From positions 3,741,501-3,805,500 of the forward strand of contig NZ_JAGIOH010000001.1 in the NCBI RefSeq assembly GCF_017876625.1: a stretch of DNA of 64,000 bases. The letters are read 5' to 3'. Under the pieces are notes generated by a model. That model was given only the letters and a program-made list of their open reading frames with translations. It did no database searches and was not told the DNA's origin. The position numbers and the translations under genes were made by a program. Positions 22,466-31,810 of this stretch are shown here, piece after piece. The DNA is from Streptomyces syringium. Lineage in GTDB: Bacteria > Actinomycetota > Actinomycetes > Streptomycetales > Streptomycetaceae. Position 1 is the stretch's first letter. Each line of letters starts with the position of its first letter.

Positions 22466-23770
22466 TTACTCCTGCTCGCCCTCGTTCCTCTTGGCGTCGT
22501 CCTGCGTGACCGGCACCGGGTCCTTCTTGCCGGAGTCCCTCTTGTCGGAGTCCTTCTTCGCGGGGTCGCGCCGGTCCGCCGGCTTGCGGGTGTCGACGAC
22601 GTCCTGCGGGAAGGTCAGCTGCTGGCCCATCCACTGCATCGCCGGCTTGATCTCCCGCCGCCAGGTCGTGAAGTGATGACTGCCCTCCGGCAGGATGATG
22701 CTCGCCTTGGTCATCGGCGGCTTGATCGCTTCGAGGAACTTCTTGGTGTCCCCGAAGTTCTTCTCGCCCTTCTCGCTGCTGGCCACCAGCACCGACGCAC
22801 GCGGCATCGGCATGTTCTCCAGCCGCCAGATCAGATCGTGCTCGCGCTGACGCTGCTTGCCCTTCTCACCGCTGCCGAAGAGATTGCCGGTGGTGGGGTC
22901 GTTCTTGATCCTGTAGTCCGGGGAGAGCGCCGCCGCCGTCGGATAGACGTCCGGCGCGCGCATCGCCAGCTCCAGGGCGCAGGTGCCGCCCGAGGAGTAG
23001 CCGAGCGCGCCCCAGGCACTGGCGTCACGGCCGACCCGGTAGCTGCTGCGCAGCGCCTCGGGCAGGTCCTTGGTGAAGAACGTCTCGGCCTGCGGACCGT
23101 CCGGCACGTCCACGCACTCGGTGTCGCGCGGCGGCGCGATCGTCGGCGAGACCATCACGATCACGGTCGGCTGGAGCTGCTTCTCCGCCTGCAACTTGGC
23201 TGCCGTCTGCGGCACTTGCAGGTGCTGGGCAAGGCTCACGGTGCCACCGGGGTAACCGCTGATGGTCACGATCACGGGGAAGCGCTGGCGCTCGTACTGC
23301 TTCTGGAAGTACTGCGGCGGCAGATAGACGAAGGCCGGGTTGATCACGTTCGACCGGCGGCCGACGATGCGCACGGACTGCACCTTGCCGACCTGGTCCT
23401 CGGGGCCCTTCGGGAGCCCGTGCACCTTGTCCAGCCCGTTCGGGCCGGTGGGCTGCACCAGCCCGCCCTTGGTGGCTCCGACCGTGCCGTACCCGCCGTT
23501 CTTGCTGAAGCCGGTGACGTTCACGGGCGACTTGTCGACCCGCCCGAGCAGCTGGTTCCACGAGGAGTAGAAGGGCCCCATGCTGATGTTCACCGCGAGG
23601 GCCAGCACGGCCGTGAGCGACAGCTGCGTCAGCACGATGGCGCCGAGCCGCCCCAGCACCGGCAGCGGTCCGCGCCCGGCGAGCCGTGGCCACAGCCAGA
23701 CCATCAGCGCCACACACAACACGGCCGCGAACGCCACCGCGTACAAGAGCGACCGACTGGTCAGGCCCAT
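22466..23770 (-). CDS. membrane-anchored alpha/beta-hydrolase esterase (esterase D / antigen 85-like)
   Basis: A 434-residue protein. The N-terminal 100 residues contain about three membrane helices (LLYAVAFAAVLCVALMVWLW, then GAIVLTQLSLTAVLALAV). An extracellular alpha/beta-hydrolase domain follows, with the nucleophile elbow GYSSGG (Ser259) and a later GSHHFTTW supplying the probable His. The fold and order recall the mycolyltransferase/esterase D family. Streptomyces lacks mycolic acids, so a general surface esterase is more likely. The C-terminal 45 residues are highly charged Lys/Asp repeats (KKDSDKRDSGKKD). The ATG at 23770 has GAGGGG upstream. Not obviously linked to the butyrolactone genes. 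Confidence 0.87.
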   Translation of the reverse strand: MGLTSRSLLYAVAFAAVLCVALMVWLWPRLAGRGPLPVLGRLGAIVLTQLSLTAVLALAVNISMGPFYSSWNQLLGRVDKSPVNVTGFSKNGGYGTVGATKGGLVQPTGPNGLDKVHGLPKGPEDQVGKVQSVRIVGRRSNVINPAFVYLPPQYFQKQYERQRFPVIVTISGYPGGTVSLAQHLQVPQTAAKLQAEKQLQPTVIVMVSPTIAPPRDTECVDVPDGPQAETFFTKDLPEALRSSYRVGRDASAWGALGYSSGGTCALELAMRAPDVYPTAAALSPDYRIKNDPTTGNLFGSGEKGKQRQREHDLIWRLENMPMPRASVLVASSEKGEKNFGDTKKFLEAIKPPMTKASIILPEGSHHFTTWRREIKPAMQWMGQQLTFPQDVVDTRKPADRRDPAKKDSDKRDSGKKDPVPVTQDDAKRNEGEQE

Positions 23771-24016
23771 GTGCCCCTCAACTCCCTGCCCCCGTGGTGG
23801 GTACTCATGTTCGGTCGAGCCATGTTCACCGAGGAAGAGGCGGGAACGGGTGGAAAAGGTTGCCCTGCACCCATTTCTTACCCAGCTCTTGTCCTGCCCG
23901 TGGTCTGCCCGACCCATGCCGTTCCCGGTACCGCCACGGAAAACGACGGCCCGCCACACCCGGTTACCCCGGCCTCCGCGCGGGTGGCCGTGGGCCGCAT
24001 TGGGCAGGAAGGTCGC

Positions 24017-24559
24017 ATGGGCGACGTCTTCTTGCGCAGGTTGAGCCGCTGGCAGGCCGATCAGTACCGCGAGCAGCTCGCGGATCTGCACGGCTCGGCA
24101 TACGAGGAACCCCCGGGCGAGGCCTTCGACGGCCGCTCCCGGTTCATGGAGCGGCTGGCGGAGCACGCCGCGCTGCCGGGTTTCGATCTCGTCGTCGCCG
24201 ACGACGGCGGGCCGGTCGGCTGCGCGTACGGATTCCCGGTGACGCGGGACGGAGGCCACTGGCGGGGATTCGTGGGACCGGTCCCCGAGGAGCTGGAGGA
24301 GCTGACGGCCGCCGGCCGGGTCTTCGCCGTCGCCGAGCTGATGGTCCTGCCCCGGCGCCGCCGCCGCGGCATCGGCAAGCGGCTGCACGACCGGTTGCTG
24401 TCGGGGACGGGCGCGACGCTGGCCGCCGGGTTCCTCCCACCGGGCGCGGAGGCGGCGCGGTCCGCCTGCCGCGCCTGGGGCTGGCAGGCCGTCGGGCGGA
24501 TCCGCCCGCCCGCGCCGGAGCCCGAGCTCCTGGTGGTCACGCGCCCCCTGCGCCGGTGA
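24017..24559 (+). CDS. GNAT-family N-acetyltransferase
   Basis: A 180-residue GNAT-fold protein. The acetyl-CoA binding segment is AELMVLPRRRRRGIGKRLHD (consensus R/Q-x-x-G-x-G/A), and the N-terminal half includes GCAYGFPVTRDG. GGAAGG lies just before the ATG at 24017. The substrate is unknown. The gene stands alone: the esterase upstream is divergent and the carotenoid oxygenase starts 139 bp downstream. That gap contains two CAGATGAC repeats and no gene. Confidence 0.85.
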   Translation: MGDVFLRRLSRWQADQYREQLADLHGSAYEEPPGEAFDGRSRFMERLAEHAALPGFDLVVADDGGPVGCAYGFPVTRDGGHWRGFVGPVPEELEELTAAGRVFAVAELMVLPRRRRRGIGKRLHDRLLSGTGATLAAGFLPPGAEAARSACRAWGWQAVGRIRPPAPEPELLVVTRPLRR

Positions 24560-24698
24560 CACCGTATGGCGCCAGATGACAATGCATGACGGCCGATAGC
24601 GTCAGATGACGGGATCAGGGTGAGGAGACTGGCCGAACCGGCCCTTCCGCTGGATGGTGGAAGAACGGCCGCGCGGGGGCGGGCCGTTGGAGGGCGGC

Positions 24699-26141
24699 AT
24701 GACCGACGAGCGCGGGGCCAAGGGCCGTAAGAGCACAGCACGCAAGGGCGAGGGCGACGCCGGGAGCACGACGGGGAGTCCCTTACGGAGGGTCGCCGGG
24801 GACGCCCTCGGCAATCCCTATCTCAGCGGCCACTTCGCACCCGTCCACGACGAGATCATCGCCGTCGACCTCCCGGTGACCGGCCGCATCCCGGAGTGCC
24901 TGCGCGGCCGCTATCTCCGCAACGGCCCCAATCCGCTGAGCGTCGACCGGCCCGCCGGCCACTACTGGTTCAGCGGCGAGGGCATGGTGCACGGCGTGCG
25001 GCTGCGCGACGGCCGCGCCGAGTGGTACCGCAACCGCTGGGTGCGCTCCGACGCCGTCGCCGGGCAGCTCGGCGAAAAACTGCTGCACGGGCCGCGCCAT
25101 CTGGACATGGACTTCGCGCCCAACACCCACATCCTGAACTTCGCCGGGCACTACCTCGCGCTCGTCGAGGGCGGCGCGCTGCCGTACGAGCTGGACGACG
25201 AGCTGTTCACGATCGGCCCCTTCGACTTCCACGGCACCCTGCCCGGCGGCCTCGCCGCGCACGCCGTCGTCGAACCGGCCACCGGCGAGCTGCACGCGGT
25301 CGCGTACTGCTGGGCCTGGCCGTACGTGCAGTACCTCGTGGCCGGGGTCGACGGCTGCGTCCGCCGCCGGGTCGACATACCGGTGCCGGGCCGCCCGATG
25401 ATGCACGACTTCTCCCTCACCGAACGACACGTCGTGCTGTACGACCTGCCGGTCGTCTTCACCCACCGCACGGGCCGGCCGGCCACCGGCTTCCCCTACG
25501 CGTGGGACCCCGGCCGCGCCGCCCGGCTGGGCGTCCTCCCCCGCGACGGCGGGCCGGCGGACGTGCGCTGGCTGGAGATCGACCCGTGCTTCGTCCTGCA
25601 CCCCATGAACGCCTACGAGCGCGACGGCCTCATCACCCTCCACCTCATCCGCTACGACCGCCTCTTCGACGGCCCCCGGCCGGGCCCGGGCGAGCGGCCC
25701 GCGTATCTGGAGCGCTGGACCGTCGACCCCGTGGCCGGCCGGGTCCGGCGCCGACGGCTCGACGACCGCGCGGTGGAGTTCCCGCGCGTCGACCCGCGGT
25801 GCCTCACCGCCCGCCATCGCTTCGGCTACGCCGTGGCGGAGGCGGCGGGCTACGGCGTGCCGGCCGGGCTGGTCAAGTACGACCTGGAGCGCGGCACGAG
25901 CCAGGAGTACCGCGTCGCCGCGGGCGGCGACATCGGCGAGGCCGTGTTCGTACCGTCGCGGCCGGGGGCGGCGGAGGACGACGGCTGGCTGATGTCCTAC
26001 GCCTTCGACGCGGAGCGCGGCGCCACGGACCTGGTCGTGCTGGCCGCCCAGGACATCGCGGCGGGACCGGTGGCCCGGATCCATCTACCGGTGCGGGTGC
26101 CGCTCGGGCTGCACGGCAACTGGATCCCGGACGCGGTGTGA
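24699..26141 (+). CDS. carotenoid cleavage dioxygenase family protein
   Basis: A 480-residue Fe(II)-dependent oxygenase of the carotenoid/stilbene cleavage family. The fold-typical motifs are present: YLRNGPNP, HYWFSGEGMVHGVRL, and four probable iron His in AAHAVVEP, MMHDFSLT, LHPMNAYE and LHGNWIPD. The ATG at 24699 was chosen for GGAGGGCGGC upstream. Codon 29 (24783-24785) is TTA. No carotenoid biosynthesis gene is in the window, so the substrate (a carotenoid, apocarotenoid or lignostilbene-like compound) is open. The following 244 bp hold no gene apart from the control region of the vWA gene. Confidence 0.92.
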   Translation: MTDERGAKGRKSTARKGEGDAGSTTGSPLRRVAGDALGNPYLSGHFAPVHDEIIAVDLPVTGRIPECLRGRYLRNGPNPLSVDRPAGHYWFSGEGMVHGVRLRDGRAEWYRNRWVRSDAVAGQLGEKLLHGPRHLDMDFAPNTHILNFAGHYLALVEGGALPYELDDELFTIGPFDFHGTLPGGLAAHAVVEPATGELHAVAYCWAWPYVQYLVAGVDGCVRRRVDIPVPGRPMMHDFSLTERHVVLYDLPVVFTHRTGRPATGFPYAWDPGRAARLGVLPRDGGPADVRWLEIDPCFVLHPMNAYERDGLITLHLIRYDRLFDGPRPGPGERPAYLERWTVDPVAGRVRRRRLDDRAVEFPRVDPRCLTARHRFGYAVAEAAGYGVPAGLVKYDLERGTSQEYRVAAGGDIGEAVFVPSRPGAAEDDGWLMSYAFDAERGATDLVVLAAQDIAAGPVARIHLPVRVPLGLHGNWIPDAV

Positions 26142-26292
26142 TGGCCTGATGGTGTGGTGGCCGGACCGTCCGACGGTATGAGTGCGAAAGCGACGGGTAA
26201 CGACCTTTGAGGCCACTGGGACGTAGCAGATGCGCTCCCTGAGGGTGGCGCACGAAACGGCTCGCGAGGGTCGAACACGCCGGGCAGGGCTT

Positions 26293-26316
26293 GACGGCTA
26301 GCCTTACGTAGCCGTC
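26293..26316. promoter_or_regulatory. perfect inverted repeat upstream of vWA gene
   Basis: GACGGCTA, eight bases, TAGCCGTC. It lies 70-93 bp before the vWA ATG and overlaps a TTGACG that could be a -35 box. Operator or 5'-UTR stem-loop. Confidence 0.45.
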
Positions 26317-26385
26317 CCGCCCTGGGACTTATCACCCCACTACGGACATTTCATCGCACCCGAGACACGTGAAGGACTTCTCCAC

Positions 26386-27903
26386 ATGGGCATTCGGAGT
26401 CTGCTGAGGAACGCGTTCGGCCGGTCCAGGAAAGCCGATCGCGACGAACCGAGCCTGCCCCAGCAGAACGCGGGGCCGGACACCGTCGACAGTGCCGGGG
26501 CCGCCGAGTCCGTATCCGCCACCGTGCCCGCACCGGCGGCCGAGGTGAACCCGGTGCCGGCGCCTGCGCCCGCGCCGGTGGCGGACGCGATCGCGAAGCC
26601 GCGGGTCTCCACGGAAGAGATCGGTCAGACCGAGGGCTTCCGCCCGGCGGTCACGCCCCCGGTGCTGCCCACGCAGCCGCTTCCGGCGGAGCCGGTTCCG
26701 GCGAAGCCGGTGACGAGGGAGCCGGTCGTGGCGGAGACGGTTGCGGCTGAGCCGGTCGTCGCGGAGACGGTTGCGGCTGAGCCGGCCGTCGTGGAGCCGA
26801 CCGCCACCGATCCGGTCGCCGCCCCCGTCACGGACGAGCGCGTGCCCGACCCGGGGCCGCTCGACCCGATCCCCGGGCCGGTCCCCAACCCCGACCCGCG
26901 CCCACAGCCGGAGCCCGAACCGACTCCGATGCCGTCCCCGAAGCCGATCCCCCAGCCGGAGCCGGCCCCCACCCCGGATCCCCACCCGGTGCCCGAGCCC
27001 GTCCCGGGCCCGGAGCCGAAGCCCACCCCGGAACCGGCCCCCGGCCCCACGCCCGAGCCCGCACCGGCGCTGACGACGGCTCTGACGACGGCCCCCGTGA
27101 CAGCTCCCGTGACGGCTCCCGTGCCGGCTCCCCCGTCGGAGCCGGCATCCGCTCCGGCGGACGACGCCACGGCCCCGGCCGCCGCCCCGGCCATCTCCCT
27201 GGAGAAGATCCAGCAGTCCGCGCCCGGGCTGGTCAGCCTCTACAAGGCGGCGTCGGTCTCCCTGGAGAAGCAGGGCCTCACCGGCCAGCGGGCCGCCGTC
27301 TACCTGGTCCTCGACCGCTCCGGTTCCATGCGGAACTACTACAAGGACGGCACGGTCCAGCACCTCGCCGAGCAGGCCCTCGGCCTCTCCGCGAACCTCG
27401 ACGACGACGGCACGGTCCCCGTCGTCTTCTTCTCCACCGACGTCGACGGCACGGCCGACCTCGACCTCGGCAACTACGCGGGTCGGGTGCAGGAGTTGCA
27501 CGAGGGCCTCGGCCACATGGGCCGTACGAACTACCACTGGGCCATCGAGGCCGTGGTCGCGCACTACGAGAAGTCCGGCGCCAAGGACCCCGCCTTCGTC
27601 ATCTTCCAGACCGACGGCGCCCCCACCAGCAAGGCCGCAGCCGAACGCGCCCTGTGCGCAGCGGCGAAGCTCCCGATCTTCTGGCAGTTCGTCGGCTTCG
27701 GCGACCCCGAGGCCCGCGGCTTCGACTTCCTGCGCAAGCTGGACGACCTGGCGGTCCCGGAGAAGCGCGTCATCGACAACGCGGGCTTCTTCCACGCCGG
27801 CCGCGACCCCCGCGCCCTGACGGACGCGGGCCTCTACAAGGAGCTCATGGTCGAGTTCCCGGAGTGGCTGATCGAGGCCCGGGCCGCGGGCATCGTCGAC
27901 TAG
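26386..27903 (+). CDS. vWA (TerF-like) domain protein with Pro/Glu-rich spacer
   Basis: A 505-residue cytoplasmic protein. The N-terminal 20 residues are basic (MGIRSLLRNAFGRSRK). Residues about 30-265 form a low-complexity Pro/Glu/Val/Ala spacer. The C-terminal 240 residues form a von Willebrand A domain of the tellurite-resistance-associated type. The MIDAS motif DRSGSM is at about 310-315, with later FQTDGAPTS. TerF-like vWA proteins accompany TerD proteins in stress-related assemblies; no ter gene is adjacent here. The spacer contains a near-perfect 30-bp tandem duplication (26731-26790). An inverted repeat lies upstream. Confidence 0.85.
   Translation: MGIRSLLRNAFGRSRKADRDEPSLPQQNAGPDTVDSAGAAESVSATVPAPAAEVNPVPAPAPAPVADAIAKPRVSTEEIGQTEGFRPAVTPPVLPTQPLPAEPVPAKPVTREPVVAETVAAEPVVAETVAAEPAVVEPTATDPVAAPVTDERVPDPGPLDPIPGPVPNPDPRPQPEPEPTPMPSPKPIPQPEPAPTPDPHPVPEPVPGPEPKPTPEPAPGPTPEPAPALTTALTTAPVTAPVTAPVPAPPSEPASAPADDATAPAAAPAISLEKIQQSAPGLVSLYKAASVSLEKQGLTGQRAAVYLVLDRSGSMRNYYKDGTVQHLAEQALGLSANLDDDGTVPVVFFSTDVDGTADLDLGNYAGRVQELHEGLGHMGRTNYHWAIEAVVAHYEKSGAKDPAFVIFQTDGAPTSKAAAERALCAAAKLPIFWQFVGFGDPEARGFDFLRKLDDLAVPEKRVIDNAGFFHAGRDPRALTDAGLYKELMVEFPEWLIEARAAGIVD
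26731..26790 (+). repeat. 30-bp tandem duplication in vWA spacer
   Basis: Two 30-bp units (26731-26760 and 26761-26790) differ at one base. They encode AETVAAEPVV followed by AETVAAEPAV. Confidence 0.9.
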
Positions 27904-27959
27904 GGGCCCGCTGGACGGTGGCGGCCTGGCCGCATCGGGCGGCGAGGCCGCGTCACCGG

Positions 27960-29075
27960 TCAGTCGGCATACGACTCGAGCGTGCCGCGACGCCGGACAT
28001 CGAGCGTCGCGCAGTGGAACGAGCCGCCGAACGGCGCGTAATGCAGCAGGTCGCACGGGATCGGCTCGAACCCCCAGCCCTCCAGCGCGCGCAGCATGCC
28101 GGTGTGGTGCCGCTCCGCGATCACCCGTCGTTCGTCGATCATCAGCAGGTTCATGTTGAGCCACTTGCCGCACATCGACGTGACCTTCAGCAGGTTCCCG
28201 TCGAGCGGGTCGGGCTCGGGGGCGATCAGGACGTCCCAGGAGCGCAGGACGTCGGGCAGGCGGTCGACGTCGATGTACTCGGGGTTGACCAGCACCTTGC
28301 CGGGCGCGAGCAGGAGGAACGTCGTGTCGATGTGCATGGGCGTGCGGCAGCGGCTCTCGATCTCGTGGATGCGATAGCCCGGCCCGAGATGGCGGCGCAG
28401 CCACTCGATGCCCATGTGATTGGTGACGTTGCTCCTCGTCACGAACAGATCGCGTCCCGCGCGCACGAAATCCGCCGCGTCGAACACCGGCTCGAACTCG
28501 GTGAGGATGTAGCGCATGGGCTCACCGGACCCGGGGATCCGGAAGTCCGCCTCGAACAGCGCGTCGGTGAGCTGCGGCTTCGGCGCCGCCGTCCAGCGGG
28601 CGCCGCGCCGGAAGTAGTCCTTGAGGATCGTGCGGTAGGAGTGGGTCTCGAAGTACCGGCACGGCCACGCCATCGGGGTCTCGATGATCTCGTCGCCGAT
28701 CACGAGCATGCTGTCCCGTGGGCAGGCGTTGCAAAACCCGCGCGAGGACCACTCGGGGGTGCCGAAGCGCCGTCCGTGGTCGACCGCGTCCGGGCGTCTG
28801 ACCGTGATGTCGAGGGACTCCAGGAGAGCGACGAACTGATCCAGCTCCCGCTGCGCCCGCTCGACCAGCACGCGCGGATACGTGAAGCCGGCGGCGAGCC
28901 CCTGCAATCGTGCCGCCCAGGGCGGGAGGTTGCAGGCGACGACCGGATGGTCGGAGGGGATCGTCGCGCCTTCCAGACGCCCGACGATGATCTCCTCCAG
29001 CGGGTCCCACTCGTTGTGCGAGTTGACCGGCGAAACGAGAGCTTCCGGAAGGCCGGGCTTCCGCGTTGTCGCCAT
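27960..29075 (-). CDS. amidinotransferase (glycine/inosamine amidinotransferase-like)
   Basis: A 371-residue member of the arginine:X amidinotransferase family, which moves an amidino group from Arg to an amine through a Cys intermediate. Triad candidates are visible: Asp in EPVFDAADFVRAGRD, His in TPMHIDTTF and Cys in GGSFHCATLDVRR near the C-terminus. The N-terminal VNSHNEWDPLEEIIVGR is typical. Relatives make guanidinoacetate or modify aminocyclitols (StrB1); no aminocyclitol genes are nearby, so the acceptor is unknown. ATG 29075 is preferred; GTG six bases upstream is an alternative. It converges on the vWA gene, with 56 bp between. Confidence 0.9.
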   Translation of the reverse strand: MATTRKPGLPEALVSPVNSHNEWDPLEEIIVGRLEGATIPSDHPVVACNLPPWAARLQGLAAGFTYPRVLVERAQRELDQFVALLESLDITVRRPDAVDHGRRFGTPEWSSRGFCNACPRDSMLVIGDEIIETPMAWPCRYFETHSYRTILKDYFRRGARWTAAPKPQLTDALFEADFRIPGSGEPMRYILTEFEPVFDAADFVRAGRDLFVTRSNVTNHMGIEWLRRHLGPGYRIHEIESRCRTPMHIDTTFLLLAPGKVLVNPEYIDVDRLPDVLRSWDVLIAPEPDPLDGNLLKVTSMCGKWLNMNLLMIDERRVIAERHHTGMLRALEGWGFEPIPCDLLHYAPFGGSFHCATLDVRRRGTLESYAD

Positions 29076-29304
29076 CTCCACCGCCTTCCCTGACCGAAAA
29101 CAGTGACTCACTGTATCCCCCGCGCGACGCCGAGTGACGCGCAAGGGCGGGGCCCGCGCCCCGTGCGGAGCCGTATTCCCGCCCGGGCGGCGGTAACTCA
29201 CCGCGCCGAGCAGCGGGTTACCGGCCGACCCCGGCCCCGGCACCGACGCCACGTACCCCCTTCGTCACTGATCAGGCCCCGCCTCAGTGGGCATCTATAA
29301 GGGC

Positions 29305-29556
29305 GTGAGCAATGAGAACCCCCCGCCCGTCACCGCTCCCGCTCCCGTCACCTACGTCGTGGACACCCGTACCGACCGTCTCGGCCAGGTCATGGACCGG
29401 CACGCCGGCCACCTACAGCTACGTCCTCCCCAAGGCGGGCTCGAGTGGGACTGCCCGCCCGAATGCGCCCGGCCCGCCTCCGAGGTGGAGGTGCGGCGGA
29501 CTCGTACCGCGACCCGGACACCGGACCGCAAGACGGAAAGCAGGTGGGGGCTTTGA
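29305..29556 (+). CDS. small conserved hypothetical protein
   Basis: An 83-residue protein from GTG 29305 (MSNENPPPVTAPAPVTYVVD). It has TYVVDTRTDRLGQVMDRHAG and then LEWDCPPECARPA with two Cys. I recognise the pattern only as a small protein recurring in Streptomyces, often beside a partner like the next gene. AAGGGC precedes the start weakly. Its stop overlaps the next start region, consistent with a two-gene operon. Function unknown. Confidence 0.65.
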   Translation: MSNENPPPVTAPAPVTYVVDTRTDRLGQVMDRHAGHLQLRPPQGGLEWDCPPECARPASEVEVRRTRTATRTPDRKTESRWGL

Positions 29557-29801
29557 GCACGCGCAGCGTCTTCACATTCGGGGACTGGACCCTGCAGCCG
29601 GACCTGGAGCCGGACGCGGAGCCCGTCACCTACGCCATGCAGTGCGCGGTGTGCGAGGAGAGCTCGGAGCCCGGGGAGGACGTCGGCGAGGCCCAGGGCT
29701 GGACGTTCCGGCACGCGGGCCGGAACCCGTCGCACCACACGTACCGGGAGATGATCGTCAGGCCCTGGCGGGCCTGGATGGCACGGCCCCCCGGGGCCTG
29801 A
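29544..29801 (+). CDS. small conserved hypothetical protein with CxxC
   Basis: An 85-residue protein (from GTG 29544, MGALSTRSVFTFGDWTLQPD). It contains MQCAVCEESSEPGED and ends with a His-containing, Trp-rich segment, HAGRNPSHHTYREMIVRPWR. The CxxC plus His residues could bind a metal. It overlaps the preceding small gene by 13 bp. TTG 29553 is an alternative start. No function is known to me. The 134 bp after it hold the metG promoter and leader only. Confidence 0.7.
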   Translation: MGALSTRSVFTFGDWTLQPDLEPDAEPVTYAMQCAVCEESSEPGEDVGEAQGWTFRHAGRNPSHHTYREMIVRPWRAWMARPPGA

Positions 29802-29935
29802 GCACCCGGCGTACGCAGGAAGAACGCGCGACACAGAGCCGACATAAATGCCGCGCGGCTGCCCCCTGGCACTCGGATACGCTAAAGGTGCCCGTAAAAA
29901 CAGCATCAGCCGCATCGACCAGGGAGCAGCCGGCA

Positions 29936-31657
29936 ATGGCTCGACACCTCATCACCAGCGCCCTTCCGTATATCAACGGGATCAAGCACCTGGGCAACAT
30001 GGTGGGGTCCATGCTCCCGGCCGATGTGTACGCCCGGTTCCTCCGCCAGACCGGCCGCGAGACGCTGTACATCTGCGCCACCGACGAGCACGGCACCCCG
30101 GCCGAGCTGGGTGCCAAGGAGCTCGGCCTGCCCGTGGCCGAGTTCTGCGCCCAGCAGCACGACGCGCAGAAGGCGATCTACGAAGGTTTCGGGCTCTCCT
30201 TCGACTACTTCGGCCGCAGCTCCTCCCCGGAGAACCGGGAGATCACCCAGCACTTCGCGCGTCAGCTGCAGAAGAACGGGTTCATCGAGGAGCGCTCGAT
30301 CCGCCAGGTCTACTCCCTGGCCGACGGCCGCTTCCTGCCCGACCGCTACATCGTCGGCACCTGCCCGCACTGCGGCTACGACAAGGCCCGTGGCGACCAG
30401 TGCGAGAACTGCACCCGCGTCCTGGACCCCACGGACCTGATCGACGCCCGCTCGGCGATCAGCGGCAGCAGCGAGCTGGAGGTCCGGGAGACCAAGCACC
30501 TCTTCCTCCTGCAGTCGAAGCTCCAGGGCGAGGTCGAGGCGTGGATCGACGAGCACGGCAAGGACTGGCCGATCCTGGCCTCCTCGATCGCCCGCAAGTG
30601 GCTGACCGAGGGCCTGAACGACCGCGCGATCACCCGTGACCTGGACTGGGGCGTCCCGGTCCCGGCCGACACCTGGCCGGAGCTGGCGGCCGAGGGCAAG
30701 GTCTTCTACGTCTGGTTCGACGCCCCGATCGAGTACATCGGCGCGACGAAGGAGTGGGCGGACCAGGACCCGGAGAGCCGCGACTGGAAGTCCTGGTGGT
30801 ACGAGGCGACGGACGTCCGCTACACCCAGTTCATGGGCAAGGACAACGTCCCGTTCCACACGGTGATGTTCCCGGCCACCCAGCTCGGCACCCGCGAGCC
30901 GTGGAAGAAGGTCGACTACGTCAAGGCCTTCAACTGGCTGAACTACTACGGCGGCAAGTTCTCCACGTCCCAGAAGCGCGGCGTCTTCACGCATGACGCC
31001 CTGGAGCTGCTGCCCGCCGACTACTGGCGCTACTTCATGATGGCCAACGCCCCCGAGTCGGACGACACGTCGTTCACCTGGGAGCTGTTCTCGGCCACCG
31101 TGAACAAGGACCTCGCCGACGTCCTGGGCAACTTCGTCAACCGCGTCCTGTCCTTCTCGAAGAAGCGCTTCGGCGAGGAGGTCCCGGCCGGCGCCGAGGC
31201 GGGCGAGGCCGAGGCCACCCTGGGCCGGGAGATCGCCCAGCTGCTCCAGGAGTACGAGGAGCACATGGAGGCCATGCAGTTCCGCAAGGCCGCGCAGGCG
31301 CTGCGCGCCCTGTGGAGCGCGGGCAACTCCTACCTGGAGACCAAGGCCCCCTGGCTGGAGATCAAGACCGACCCGGACGCCGCGGCCCTGACGCTGCGTA
31401 CGGCGATGAACCTGATCCACCTGTACTCGATCGTCTCCGAGCCGTTCATCCCGGCCTCGGCCGCCGCCATGCGGAGCGCGTTCGCGCTGACCGACGACAC
31501 GGCCACGTGGGTCTCGCGCGACGAGGCGGCGTCCTTGTCGTCCGTTCCGGTGGGCACGCCGTTCACCGTGCCGCCGGTGCTGTTCGCGAAGATCACGGAG
31601 GAGGACCTGGAGTCCTACCGTGAGCGCTTCGGCGGCGGGGACGACAGCGCCGCCTGA
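29936..31657 (+). CDS. metG: methionyl-tRNA synthetase
   Basis: Charges tRNA-Met with methionine: a 573-residue class I synthetase. The HIGH-type motif is HLGN (18-21). A four-Cys zinc knuckle CPHC...CENC occupies 143-159. The C-terminal anticodon-binding domain follows, without the dimerisation extension. The position of the KMSKS loop reads GGKFSTSQKRG (341-345), a divergent form in which both Met and the second Lys are replaced. Family members with this loop exist, so it is not by itself a defect. AGGGAG precedes the ATG. A strong terminator follows. Confidence 0.97.
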   Translation: MARHLITSALPYINGIKHLGNMVGSMLPADVYARFLRQTGRETLYICATDEHGTPAELGAKELGLPVAEFCAQQHDAQKAIYEGFGLSFDYFGRSSSPENREITQHFARQLQKNGFIEERSIRQVYSLADGRFLPDRYIVGTCPHCGYDKARGDQCENCTRVLDPTDLIDARSAISGSSELEVRETKHLFLLQSKLQGEVEAWIDEHGKDWPILASSIARKWLTEGLNDRAITRDLDWGVPVPADTWPELAAEGKVFYVWFDAPIEYIGATKEWADQDPESRDWKSWWYEATDVRYTQFMGKDNVPFHTVMFPATQLGTREPWKKVDYVKAFNWLNYYGGKFSTSQKRGVFTHDALELLPADYWRYFMMANAPESDDTSFTWELFSATVNKDLADVLGNFVNRVLSFSKKRFGEEVPAGAEAGEAEATLGREIAQLLQEYEEHMEAMQFRKAAQALRALWSAGNSYLETKAPWLEIKTDPDAAALTLRTAMNLIHLYSIVSEPFIPASAAAMRSAFALTDDTATWVSRDEAASLSSVPVGTPFTVPPVLFAKITEEDLESYRERFGGGDDSAA

Positions 31658-31665
31658 GAAGAGTC

Positions 31666-31708
31666 CGAGGGGCCCGGGACGGTGCGGAAGCACGTCCCGG
31701 GCCCCTCG
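31666..31708 (+). terminator. terminator of metG
   Basis: A perfect 16-bp stem (31666-31681 with 31693-31708), nine bases after the metG stop. Confidence 0.88.
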
Positions 31709-31810
31709 TATATCCGCGGACGGGACCGCGTTGATCGATCGGCAATCGTTCGTTCAGCGCGCCCCGGGAAGCTGAAGGAGTTGGATTCGCGGGGGAGACG
31801 AGGAAGAACA

